Shown piece after piece: positions 6,489 through 17,566 of a stretch of DNA of 41,103 nt. Position 1 is the first letter of the stretch. Each line of letters opens with the position of its first letter. Position numbers and translations under genes: made by a program. The notes under the pieces are model-generated. The model worked only from the letters and a program-made list of their open reading frames with translations. It searched no databases and was not told the origin of the DNA. Origin of the DNA: UBA2233 sp002347965 [NCBI: Nitrospirae bacterium UBA2233] (lineage in GTDB: Bacteria; UBA2233); assembly GCA_002347965.1 (NCBI GenBank), contig DDYN01000037.1, forward strand, positions 1 to 41,103, written 5' to 3'.

Positions 6489-7691
6489 ATGGAACAGGAA
6501 CAATTCGGTCTTACCCAAGAGCATCTCATGGTTGTTGAGGCAGCCAAAGGAATGGCCAAAAAGCTTGGCCCAAAAATGGACCTGTTTAATAAAATGATCT
6601 TCGAGGAGCAACGGTTCCCCGAAGAGATTTGGAAGGAGATGGGCAACGCCGGCATATTAGGGGCGATGATCCCCGAGGAGTACGGTGGGACGGGGGTAGG
6701 CCTGTTGGCCATGGCGCTTGCCCTGGAGACGCTCTCAATGGAGGGGGTTTCGGCCTCTCTGTTTGCTGTCCTCACGACGATGGACACGATGGCCATTCTC
6801 AAAGGCGGGTCCGAAGAACAAAAGCAGGCCTGGCTGCCTAAGATAGCCAGCGGGGACATCAAGATGGCCTTCGCGATCACAGAGCCCGATGCCGGGACGA
6901 ACTCCTTTCGGATGAAGACGTTTGCCAAAAGGGATGGGGACGTCTACAGGCTCAACGGGCAGAAGGCCTGGATCACCGGGTTCGACGTGGCAGACCACGC
7001 GATCATCGTCGCACGCACGATGACGTTAGAGGAGCTCAAGCGCCAAGGCTTGCCCAAGAGCTACGGAATGGGGCTGTTCATCGTCGACACCAAGGCCAAA
7101 GGGATCACGATGAACGAGATGAACACGATGGGGATCGAGGGGTTCAAGCAGTTCCAGCTCTACTTCGACGACGTCGAGGTCCCTGTGGATAACCGCGTGG
7201 GCGAAGAGCACATGGGGGCGATGGTCTTGTTCCACGCGCTCAACCCGGAGCGCATCCTCGCCGCAGCCATTTGCGTGGGGATGTCGGAGTTCGCCCTCAG
7301 GAAGGCCGTAGCCTACGCGCTGGAGAGGAAAGTATGGTCAGACGCCCCTATAGGCGCCTATCAAGGGGTTCAGCACCCGTTGGCGCACGTTAAGGCCATG
7401 CAGGAGGCGGTCAGGCTCTTGACCTACAAGGCGGCCTGGGCGTTCGATAAAGGACTGCCACCGGCCGAGACTGGCGGGTACTCGAACATGGCCAAGCTTT
7501 TGGCCTCCGAGCTGGCCGTTGACGCTGTAGACAGGGCCATCCAGACTCACGGGGGGAACGGTTTCGTGACCGACTACCAGCTCATACGCATGTGGGCCCC
7601 GGCAAGGCTTTTGAAGACCGCCCCTATCAACAACGAGATGGCTATGAACTTCATCGCCGAGCATGTCCTCGGGTTGCCTAAGTCCTACTGA
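6489..7691 (+). CDS. Acyl-CoA dehydrogenase
   Basis: A 400-residue FAD enzyme that oxidises an acyl-CoA at C2-C3 and passes electrons to ETF. Seen are the helical N-terminal domain, the FAD/substrate motifs (AITEPDAGTNSF, GQKAWITG), the beta domain and the C-terminal helices (AIQTHGGNGF). The usual catalytic Glu near the C-terminus is missing: that position is Pro379. Glu254 in ALNPERILAA instead matches the site used by isovaleryl- and long-chain acyl-CoA dehydrogenases. A branched or long substrate is therefore possible; the true substrate is unknown. The gene stands alone behind its own promoter, and its third codon positions are much richer in G/C than its neighbours', suggesting high expression or separate ancestry. 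Confidence 0.9.
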   Translation: MEQEQFGLTQEHLMVVEAAKGMAKKLGPKMDLFNKMIFEEQRFPEEIWKEMGNAGILGAMIPEEYGGTGVGLLAMALALETLSMEGVSASLFAVLTTMDTMAILKGGSEEQKQAWLPKIASGDIKMAFAITEPDAGTNSFRMKTFAKRDGDVYRLNGQKAWITGFDVADHAIIVARTMTLEELKRQGLPKSYGMGLFIVDTKAKGITMNEMNTMGIEGFKQFQLYFDDVEVPVDNRVGEEHMGAMVLFHALNPERILAAAICVGMSEFALRKAVAYALERKVWSDAPIGAYQGVQHPLAHVKAMQEAVRLLTYKAAWAFDKGLPPAETGGYSNMAKLLASELAVDAVDRAIQTHGGNGFVTDYQLIRMWAPARLLKTAPINNEMAMNFIAEHVLGLPKSY

Positions 7692-7859
7692 TGCCGAGGA
7701 TCATCTCGGAAGGGCTTTAGCGCTGCGAGGCGATGCCTTGCTCAAGGGGGGCAGTTTTGCCCGTGCATCGGAACGCCCAGTGGAACGACGCGGGTTGACA
7801 AAGGGCAAAGAATCGCGCGAAAAGCTTTTCAAGGCCACCTCTAGGCGCGTCCTTCCCGG

Positions 7860-8486
7860 CTATGGGAAAGAGACCCCCCTTTTGAGGCTTGCCAGCAAGC
7901 TGTGGATCGCCTCAAGGGGGTTCTTTGCGTCCAAGATGGCTGAAATTACGGCCACACCGGAAGCTCCAGCCTGCATGACTTGCGGGGCATTTTCGAGCGT
8001 TATGCCCCCGATCGCAAGGACGGGGATCGAGACGACACCGCACACCTCGGATAGCCGAGCAAGCCCGATTGGGGGTTCACCCGGCTTATTCTTCGTAGCA
8101 AACACGGGGCCCGTTCCAATGTAGTCCGCCCCGAGCGTTGCGGCTTTTTTTGCCTCGTGGGCATTCGATGCGGACGCTCCGATTAAAAACCCCTTCGGGG
8201 AGGTCCGTCTCGCGGCATCAACGGGCAAATCTTTTTTTCCCAAATGAACGCCGTCCGCTCCTACCGTCAACGCCACCTCTAGGCTGTCATTGACGATCAA
8301 AAGAGCCTTTCCCTCGGTGATTGCTCGAAGGGTTCGGGCCGTTTCGTACATCTCAGTACTGAAAGCACCCTTCATGCGTAGCTGGACCATCGGCACGTTG
8401 GCCCTGACTGCTGCGTTCGCGATGTCGGCATGACTGAGCCGAGCGTTGCTCGCCGTAATCGCGCAAAGAATGGGCCTCTTGAGCAT
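7860..8486 (-). CDS. thiE: Thiamine-phosphate synthase
   Basis: A 208-residue TIM-barrel enzyme that joins the pyrimidine (HMP-PP) and thiazole (THZ-P) parts of thiamine to give thiamine phosphate. Motifs seen in order are VQLRMK, LLIVNDSLEVAL, DGVHLGKKDLP, the phosphate-binding GASASNAHEA, YIGTGPVFATKNKPG and IGGITLENAPQVMQAGASGVAV. The length is typical. It lies 3 nt downstream of thiM on the same strand, forming a two-gene thiamine salvage unit. The 168-bp gap to the convergent acyl-CoA dehydrogenase contains two small hairpins (7694-7709, 7749-7762) but no T-tract terminator. Confidence 0.93.
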   Translation of the reverse strand: MLKRPILCAITASNARLSHADIANAAVRANVPMVQLRMKGAFSTEMYETARTLRAITEGKALLIVNDSLEVALTVGADGVHLGKKDLPVDAARRTSPKGFLIGASASNAHEAKKAATLGADYIGTGPVFATKNKPGEPPIGLARLSEVCGVVSIPVLAIGGITLENAPQVMQAGASGVAVISAILDAKNPLEAIHSLLASLKRGVSFP

Positions 8487-8489
8487 AGA

Positions 8490-9260
8490 CTAAAGCCCTC
8501 CTCTAAGGCGGTAAACGGCATCCAGAAGGGCGACCTGGAAGGATCCAGGCCCTTTGACCTCCAAAGTGAGTTCGCTTGCCGTTTTTATAAGAGAGAGTCC
8601 AAGCGCTGCGGCTTTGATAGGGGCCTCATTGGCAAGAAAGCAAGCCACAGCCGTCGTTGCCATGCAGCCCGACCCCGTAATGCTTTTGAGCAAAGGACTC
8701 CCGCCTGTCGTGCGCCCCACATCTTTGCCATCCGAGACGATGTCTACTCTGCCCGTAATGGCCGCCACGCAGCCAAAGCGTGTAGCAAGCTCCATAGCAG
8801 CCCGCTTGGCGGCCTCTTCGTCGTCCTCGAGGCTCTCGACGCCGAGGATACGCGCGTCTTCTTCGAGCAACGAAAGAGCCTCGGCAAGGTTGCTTCGGAT
8901 TACGGATGGTTGAAGCTCTCGGACGAGATCGTTCGCCGCCTTCGTCCGGAAGCGGCTTGCCCCGGCTCCGACCGGGTCGAAGACGATCGGAACCTTGAGC
9001 TCCTTTGCCATGAAACCGGCAAGTTTCATCGCCTCAAGCTGCTCGCTTGTGGGCGTACCGATGTTGAGCAAAAGGACGCTCGACTTGGAGGCGATCTCCT
9101 CGACTTCCTCTTTGGCGGACGCCATGATGGGAAGTCCCCCCATTGCAAGCGTAAGATTGGCCGTTACGCTCGCAACGACCAGGTTTGTCATGTGATGGAT
9201 GAGCGGTCGGGTGGAAGCAATTCGCTCCAAGGCTGCGCTCAAGCGTGCGTTTTGCAACAA
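8490..9260 (-). CDS. thiM: Hydroxyethylthiazole kinase
   Basis: A 256-residue ribokinase-like enzyme that phosphorylates 4-methyl-5-(2-hydroxyethyl)thiazole, the salvage source of the thiazole part of thiamine. Hallmarks are PLIHHMTNLVV near the start, PIVFDPVGAGASRFR in the middle, TGRVDIVSDG, and the catalytic GSGCMATTAVACF near the end. It is the first gene of thiM-thiE. I looked for a TPP riboswitch in its short leader and did not find one. The de novo thiazole genes (thiG, thiH, thiS) are not here, so the window only supports salvage plus coupling. Confidence 0.94.
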   Translation of the reverse strand: MLQNARLSAALERIASTRPLIHHMTNLVVASVTANLTLAMGGLPIMASAKEEVEEIASKSSVLLLNIGTPTSEQLEAMKLAGFMAKELKVPIVFDPVGAGASRFRTKAANDLVRELQPSVIRSNLAEALSLLEEDARILGVESLEDDEEAAKRAAMELATRFGCVAAITGRVDIVSDGKDVGRTTGGSPLLKSITGSGCMATTAVACFLANEAPIKAAALGLSLIKTASELTLEVKGPGSFQVALLDAVYRLRGGL

Positions 9261-9289
9261 GATACTCCTTCTTGTCTAATCGACCTCTA

Positions 9290-9318
9290 TTGTCATTCTA
9301 CACAAAAAGGCCTAGCAT
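9290..9318 (+). promoter_or_regulatory. Sigma-70-like promoter of the ClC gene
   Basis: TTGTCA (9290-9295), a 17-bp spacer and TAGCAT (9313-9318) form a near-consensus promoter pointing to the ClC gene. A transcript would begin near 9325. The thiM promoter must lie in the same short divergent region but I cannot place it. Confidence 0.5.
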
Positions 9319-9380
9319 AGAACACGTAAAGAAACGGTTGCTTGCCATCTTCGTCAAACGAGCCTTACGGTCTAGTCTTT

Positions 9381-11204
9381 ATGCTCAACGGAATCATCAA
9401 ATCGGCAGGTCGCTGGATAGCGGCCTACATCGCGATCGGAATCGTCGCAGGCCTAGGCGCCATCCTTTTTCAAGTCCTTTGCGATGTCGGCATGCATGTT
9501 TTCCTGGGCGGGATTGCGGGCTATCGTCCGCCGGCACCCTTTGGAGAGCAAAGCGTGTTTCCAACGACCACACCTTTTCATCGCGCCTGGCTCATCTGGC
9601 TTCCTGCCCTAGGCGGGCTTTTGAGCGGACTTATAGTCTACACCCTCGCCCCGGAGGCTGAAGGCCACGGAACTGACGCCGTCATCGAGGCCTACCATCG
9701 CAAGCAAGGGCATGTTCGGGCGCGTATTCCGTTTGTCAAGACAATCGCCTCGGTACTTACGCTAACAACCGGCGGGTCAGGGGGGAGGGAAGGGCCGATT
9801 GCCCAGATTGGCGCCGGCTTTGGCTCGTTCCTCGCAGACCGCTTTAGGCTCTCTGACAGGGAGCGTCGCATCATGCTGGCGGCCGGCATGGGGGCGGGTA
9901 TCGGCGCAATCTTTCGGGCTCCTTTGGCAGGCGCGCTGTTCGCCTCGGAGGTGCTCTACAGCCAGCCCGAGTTTGAGGCCGAAGTAATCATCCCCGCAGG
10001 GGTCTCAGCTGTCGTTTCCTATTGCGTTTTTTGTTCGCTGTTTGGTTTTGGATCGCTCTTCAACGCTCCGAGTCTTGCCTTCCAGAACCCGGCCACGCTT
10101 TTGTTCTACATCATCCTTGCACTCGTGCTTGCCGGTGTGGGCGTTATTTATGTCCATACCTTTTACGGCATCCACGGCTGGTTCCGGAGGTTGAAACTGC
10201 CGAACATCTTTAAGCCTGCCTTAGGAGGCCTGATAACCGGCTTGATCGGCTTTTTCTACCCTCAGACGCTCGCGTTTGGCTACGGGTTTCTCCAACAGGC
10301 TATTTACGGGCAGGCAGGCTTCGGCATGCTTCTTCCTTTGGCTTTTGGTAAGATCCTAACGACCGCCTTCTCGATCGGGTCAGGGGGGAGCGGGGGCGTG
10401 TTCGGTCCGTCCGTCGTGATCGGCGGAGCTCTAGGCGCCTGCCTTGGAAAAGCCTTTCATGCACTCGCGCCGGGTATCGTCGTTCACCCCGAGGCATTCG
10501 TCATCGTGGGCATGGCAGGTTTCTTCGCCGGCGTTTCCAAGGCGCCTATCTCTACTATTATCATGGTAAGCGAGATGACCGGTTCCTACCTTCTCCTTCT
10601 TCCTTCCATGCTCGTATGCGCCATTTGCTATGCATTAACGGGTACGTCCTCGATTTACTCGAAGCAGGTGAGAAACAGGCTTGCATCCCCGGCCCACCAA
10701 GGAGAATTCTTTATCGACGTGCTGGAAGAAATCAAGGTCCAAGACCTGCTTGACTCGCTCAAACAGGTAACGGCCGTCCCAGAGGGTATGCGTTTTAGGG
10801 AGTTTAAGCAGGTATTTGCCAGTACGAACCAGCAGTACTTTCCCGTCGTGAACGATAAAGGGGAACTAAGCGGGATATTTTCAATCAAAGACTTCCGGGG
10901 CGCACTGTTTGAATCGGACACTTCCGACCTCGTCACCATGAAAGACCTAGCGCAAACAGAAGTCGTAGTAACAGACCCCACAGAAGACCTAAACGAAGTT
11001 CTCAAGAAGATAACCGTACGCAACTTGCGTCAGATACCGGTCGTCGAAGAAAGGAATTCGAAAAGGCTGCTAGGCATGCTCGATCGCAGGGACATTATTC
11101 TTTTCTACAACCAGAGGGTTGAGGCGTTTAAAACCAAAAGTACCCTTTCTGGATCAGAAACTTACGCCCAGCCTATTCATACCGGTCCAAGACCGGCTGG
11201 CTAG
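9381..11204 (+). CDS. ClC-family chloride channel/transporter with two CBS domains
   Basis: A 607-residue membrane protein from ATG 9381; a TTG at 9342 would add 13 residues, and neither start has a good ribosome site. ClC motifs: GHGTDAVIEA in place of the usual GSGIP, GGREGP with gating Glu137, and the anion-pathway GSGGVFGPS. A pair of CBS domains fills the cytoplasmic C-terminus (about 430-575) and probably binds nucleotides. The position equal to the internal proton glutamate of E. coli ClC (Glu203) reads Val191 (LFASEVLYS), while Glu190 matches Glu202. Exchangers normally keep that glutamate and channels often have Val, so passive anion conduction is possible; this is inference from one alignment done by eye. 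Confidence 0.9.
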   Translation: MLNGIIKSAGRWIAAYIAIGIVAGLGAILFQVLCDVGMHVFLGGIAGYRPPAPFGEQSVFPTTTPFHRAWLIWLPALGGLLSGLIVYTLAPEAEGHGTDAVIEAYHRKQGHVRARIPFVKTIASVLTLTTGGSGGREGPIAQIGAGFGSFLADRFRLSDRERRIMLAAGMGAGIGAIFRAPLAGALFASEVLYSQPEFEAEVIIPAGVSAVVSYCVFCSLFGFGSLFNAPSLAFQNPATLLFYIILALVLAGVGVIYVHTFYGIHGWFRRLKLPNIFKPALGGLITGLIGFFYPQTLAFGYGFLQQAIYGQAGFGMLLPLAFGKILTTAFSIGSGGSGGVFGPSVVIGGALGACLGKAFHALAPGIVVHPEAFVIVGMAGFFAGVSKAPISTIIMVSEMTGSYLLLLPSMLVCAICYALTGTSSIYSKQVRNRLASPAHQGEFFIDVLEEIKVQDLLDSLKQVTAVPEGMRFREFKQVFASTNQQYFPVVNDKGELSGIFSIKDFRGALFESDTSDLVTMKDLAQTEVVVTDPTEDLNEVLKKITVRNLRQIPVVEERNSKRLLGMLDRRDIILFYNQRVEAFKTKSTLSGSETYAQPIHTGPRPAG

Positions 11205-11280
11205 GGAACTTTCCCCATTCTGCACGCTTTTTCTTCGTAGCTTCGTATGGGACACTAGAAAGAAACGCTAAGGCCAAGAG

Positions 11281-14581
<3,301 letters not shown>

Positions 14582-14615
14582 TCGCTGACGGTAAAACTAC
14601 TAAAGTAAATGTCGT

Positions 14616-14704
14616 GGAGGAGTGGCCGAGCGGCTTAAGGCGGCGGTCTTGAAAACCGTTGTGCGTTTTCCGCACCGTAGGTTCAAATCCTACCTCCTCC
14701 GCCA
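14616..14704 (+). tRNA. tRNA-Ser (UGA)
   Basis: A class II tRNA with a long variable arm. The acceptor GGAGGAG (14616-14622) pairs with CTCCTCC (14694-14700), then discriminator G and encoded CCA (14702-14704). The anticodon loop CTTGAAA gives anticodon TGA at 14650-14652. The variable arm (GTGCG..CGCAC) is a clear hairpin. It starts 34 nt after serS. Confidence 0.97.
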
Positions 14705-14720
14705 GGTGAAGCGTTTTTTC

Positions 14721-14814
14721 GGAGAGATGGCCGAGTAGGTCGAAGGCGGTCGCCTGCTAAGCGACTGTACCCCAAAAAGGGGTACCGTGGGTTCGAATCC
14801 CACTCTCTCCGCCA
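14721..14814 (+). tRNA. tRNA-Ser (GCU)
   Basis: A second class II tRNA. The acceptor GGAGAGA (14721-14727) pairs with TCTCTCC (14804-14810), then discriminator G and CCA (14812-14814). The anticodon stem GTCGC/GCGAC closes loop CTGCTAA with anticodon GCT at 14756-14758. The variable arm GTACCCC/GGGGTAC is a perfect 7-bp hairpin. Only 16 nt separate it from the tRNA-Ser(UGA). Confidence 0.97.
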
Positions 14815-14841
14815 CCCTCCCTTTTTTGCCTTATACGTCTT

Positions 14842-14956
14842 TTAATCCCGATTTTGCTGGTGTACGCTATACCCTGGCCAACGGCTTGGAGGTTTTTTGT
14901 CTACATTGCGTTAGGTAAATACCCGAGCTGGTAACCCTGCTTCGTGTCGGGATTAA
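14842..14956 (+). promoter_or_regulatory. Possible structured leader bounded by a 10-bp inverted repeat
   Basis: TTAATCCCGA (14842-14851) and TCGGGATTAA (14947-14956) are perfect inverted repeats 95 nt apart, ending about 12 nt before the ribosome site of the oxidase operon. Between them small hairpins can be drawn: GGTGTA-CGC-TATACC (14859-14873, one G-U pair) and CCAA-CGGC-TTGG (14878-14889). In an RNA this would be a closing stem with internal hairpins, the outline of a cis-acting leader or riboswitch. On DNA the repeats could instead be two operator copies. I do not recognise a known RNA family. Confidence 0.35.
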
Positions 14957-14980
14957 TGGTGGCAAAAAGGGGGAAGAGGG

Positions 14981-16300
14981 ATGAACTTTCCTGTATGGGA
15001 CGTTTGGTTTGGATCGAGCATTCTAATCGCCATCGTAGCAGTTGTCCACGTGTTCGTTTCTCACTTTGCAGTAGGCGGAGGGCTGTTCCTTGTTCTTACA
15101 GAAAGAAAAGCTTACCGCGAACATGATTCCGGGCTCCTTTCCTGGCTCAAGCTTCACTCCGCATTTTTCGTACTCATAACGGTAGTATGGGGGGCTGTAA
15201 CGGGTGTCGGTATTTGGTGGACAATCGCCCTTATCAGCCCTCAGGCGACGAGTGCGCTCATCCGCACTTTTGTGTGGTTCTGGGCGATCGAATGGGTGTT
15301 TTTTGCCATCGAAATCGCCGCGGTCTTGATGTACTACTACGGATGGGACAAGCTCGACCGAAGGACCCATCTTTGGTTTGGCTGGGCTTACTTCGTTGCA
15401 GCATGGATGAGCCTGTTTGTCATCAACGGTATCGTCGATTTCATGTTGACTCCTGGCAAATGGCTAGAAGACTTTCAGGTATGGAACGGGTTTTTTAACC
15501 CGACCTTCTTTCCCTCCCTATTCTTTCGCTCATTTTTAAGCTTTGCGCTTGCAGGCGTCTACGCGCTCATCACTGCGGCTTGGCAAAAAGATCCAGCTCT
15601 GAAGGCCAAGGTTGTAAGATGGAGCTCCATCTGGGTACTCCTCAACGCCATCCTTGCCGTACCCGCTGCGTACTGGTATACCCAGAGCATCCCCCCGGCA
15701 GTTTGGGCTTTAGCAAAGGGCACGCTGCCTGCAGCGACGTACTCTGCCATGCTTATCGGTTTAAGCGCCTTTCTTGCCTTCGTGCTCGCGTTCATTGCCT
15801 GGCTTTTGGCTAAGAGAACGCCCCTTGTCCTTTCCTTGCTCGTGCTACTTGCAGCCTTCTCTGCGGTTGCCTCGTTCGAACGCCTTCGAGAAATCCTTCG
15901 AAAACCTTACATAATTTTTGGGTACATGTACGGCAACTCTATCTATAGCGTCCCATTGGATGGGGATATGGGGCTCAACCTTCCTACGTTGAACGAGAGA
16001 GGAGTCCTTCGGGCGGCAAATTGGGTCCAAACACGCGAAATTCATGAAGACAACATGATCCAGGCCGGTCGGGAGGTCTTTCGTCTCGAATGCCAGGCCT
16101 GCCATTCATTGGGGGGCTACAGGGATATCGGCCGGCTGTTGCGGCGCAAACAGCTCACGAGCCAACCGGCAATTCTCGCAATCCTCGGTGTACTGGACAA
16201 AGTCCCGACCTCAAACGTCATGCCGCCTTTTGCTGGGACCGCAAAAGAGGAGGAGGCCCTTTCGCATTTCTTAACATCCGTGGTGCAATCAAATTCGTGA
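14981..16300 (+). CDS. Cytochrome bd-like oxygen reductase large subunit with C-terminal heme c domain
   Basis: A 439-residue membrane protein. Its N-terminal part matches the CydA pattern: His23 in the first helix (VVHVFVSHFAVGGG), membrane glutamates Glu104 and Glu111 (AIEWVFFAIEIAA) and YYYGWDKL after them, comparable to His19, Glu99/Glu107 and GWDRL of E. coli CydA. The quinol-binding Q-loop is absent. After the last helix comes a c-type cytochrome domain with CQACH (C371, C374, H375) and a likely axial Met414 (NVMPPFAG). This fits the bd-superfamily branch carrying heme c, thought to take electrons from a cytochrome c rather than quinol. The ATG has a strong purine-rich ribosome site (GGGGGAAGAGGG). 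Oxygen reduction is inferred by homology. Confidence 0.8.
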   Translation: MNFPVWDVWFGSSILIAIVAVVHVFVSHFAVGGGLFLVLTERKAYREHDSGLLSWLKLHSAFFVLITVVWGAVTGVGIWWTIALISPQATSALIRTFVWFWAIEWVFFAIEIAAVLMYYYGWDKLDRRTHLWFGWAYFVAAWMSLFVINGIVDFMLTPGKWLEDFQVWNGFFNPTFFPSLFFRSFLSFALAGVYALITAAWQKDPALKAKVVRWSSIWVLLNAILAVPAAYWYTQSIPPAVWALAKGTLPAATYSAMLIGLSAFLAFVLAFIAWLLAKRTPLVLSLLVLLAAFSAVASFERLREILRKPYIIFGYMYGNSIYSVPLDGDMGLNLPTLNERGVLRAANWVQTREIHEDNMIQAGREVFRLECQACHSLGGYRDIGRLLRRKQLTSQPAILAILGVLDKVPTSNVMPPFAGTAKEEEALSHFLTSVVQSNS

Positions 16301-16319
16301 ACGCCTGGAGGAATGAGAC

Positions 16320-17429
16320 ATGAACGCGCAAGCCGTTGTGCCTTACGCTGGCCCTACGCCCCTTCCAGCAGCCGTCTGGCTTCTTGAAGTCCTGCTGGTA
16401 TTGGGGTTCGTCCTTCATATCCTTGCAGTCAATGGCGTGCTCGGCGCGACGCTCATCGGCCTTTGGATACGCTGGTTTGGGGAAACTCCCGAGCATAAGC
16501 GCCTTTCTGACAGCCTGATGCATTCTACAACCTCTCTGCTTTCTCCGGCAATCACGTTTGGAATCGTTCCCTTGCTTTTTATCCAGGTACTCTTCGGCAA
16601 CTTTTTTTACACATCGTCCGTGCTGATCGCATGGCCATGGCTTATGGTCATTGCTCTACTACTCCTCGCCTACTATAGCTTGTACATCGGGAGCTGGTGG
16701 AAGAACCGCGCTTCGAAACTGATCGATCTGAGCGTATTCGTAGCCATTGTCTTTTTTCTGCTTATCGCCTTTATCTTCGTGAATAACATGACATTGCTCA
16801 TCACGCCGGAAAAATGGTTTGCCATGTATGCAGCAGACCCAACAGGAATGCGGCTGAACTTAAGCGATCCGACGCTTATTTTCCGGTACGCCCACATGCT
16901 TTTGGCGGCTTTCGGGGTTGGCTCGCTCTTTGTGGTTGCGTTAGGCATATTTCATTTTAAGAAAGAGCCTGATTATGGCAGGTTCTTGATCGAGTATGGC
17001 GGCAGGTGGTTCATCTATATTACTGGCCTTGCCATGGTGGCGGGTTTTGGGTTTCTTTTTAGCCTTTCCGCACCTTACAGGCAGCTCTTTCTAGGACAAA
17101 GCGCTTTTGGGACGATTTCGTTGCTTTTAGGGATTATGCTCGGCCTTGCCGCAATTTTCGCAATATCTTCGGCGTTCCACGCTAAAGATCCCCGCAGGTG
17201 TGCATGGGCAGCGCTGATTCTATCGGCCCTTGGGGTCGTTTTTATGGCGATTGTGCGGGACCGCCTTCGAGATGCCTTTATTGCGCCATACTTTCACGCG
17301 GCGCCCTTGAGCGTCCGCTACCAGGTCGGCCCAATGGCCATCTTTTTTGCGTTGTTTATCCTCGGGCTGGCTTTTGTAGTTTACATGCTTGGTCGCTTCT
17401 TTCGGCCGGAGCGACCTGCGTCATCCTAA
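16320..17429 (+). CDS. Second membrane subunit of the bd-like oxygen reductase
   Basis: A 369-residue protein made almost wholly of hydrophobic segments (about nine), starting 19 nt after the large subunit with ribosome site GGAGGA (16307-16312). It carries no heme c motif. Its first helix (LGFVLHILAVNGVLGATLIGLW) and the segment ending LLAYYSLYIGSWW resemble the same regions of the large subunit (His in helix 1, then a YYYGW-like end). It may therefore be a CydA-like paralogue rather than a classical CydB. The His in LLVLGFVLHIL and the later HMLLAAFG could bind heme b. The assignment rests mainly on operon position and this resemblance. Confidence 0.65.
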   Translation: MNAQAVVPYAGPTPLPAAVWLLEVLLVLGFVLHILAVNGVLGATLIGLWIRWFGETPEHKRLSDSLMHSTTSLLSPAITFGIVPLLFIQVLFGNFFYTSSVLIAWPWLMVIALLLLAYYSLYIGSWWKNRASKLIDLSVFVAIVFFLLIAFIFVNNMTLLITPEKWFAMYAADPTGMRLNLSDPTLIFRYAHMLLAAFGVGSLFVVALGIFHFKKEPDYGRFLIEYGGRWFIYITGLAMVAGFGFLFSLSAPYRQLFLGQSAFGTISLLLGIMLGLAAIFAISSAFHAKDPRRCAWAALILSALGVVFMAIVRDRLRDAFIAPYFHAAPLSVRYQVGPMAIFFALFILGLAFVVYMLGRFFRPERPASS

Positions 17430-17515
17430 GCAGAATGGAAAGACGTAATTTTAGGGGGGCCGAAGAAGACCCCGCTTTTTTTGCGGAGGTTGGCCCCAGA
17501 AATCACCGGATGGTA

Positions 17516-17528
17516 CGGTAGTCTACCG
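17516..17528. promoter_or_regulatory. 13-bp palindrome upstream of the aldehyde dehydrogenase gene
   Basis: CGGTAG-T-CTACCG is a perfect palindrome (6-bp arms, 1-nt centre) about 38 bp before the ATG at 17567, followed by AT-rich sequence with -10-like TAATAT/TATAGC. Its size and place fit a dimeric repressor or activator site. The rest of the 137-bp gap after the oxidase operon has only weak hairpins with a T-run (17475-17484), not a firm terminator. Confidence 0.35.
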
Positions 17529-17566
17529 CAATACCTACTAATATAGCATTCTTTAGGGGTTATTTT

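Noticed and set aside
7694-7762. Two 5-bp hairpins between the acyl-CoA dehydrogenase and thiE as terminators
   Set aside because: Stems are short and no T-run follows on either strand.
8430-9320. Long open frame (296 codons) on the forward strand opposite thiM
   Set aside because: It is a shadow of thiM: thiM on the reverse strand has all family motifs, whereas this frame is Arg/Cys-rich, shows no domain and crosses gene boundaries.
9261-9341. TPP riboswitch ahead of thiM-thiE
   Set aside because: Thiamine genes often have one, but the leader is short and neither the conserved CUGAGA nor the ACCUGA-type segment is present on the reverse strand.
11182-11196. Hairpin CCGGTC-CAA-GACCGG at the end of the ClC gene as a terminator
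   Set aside because: The stem is perfect but lies within the last codons and has no following T-tract.
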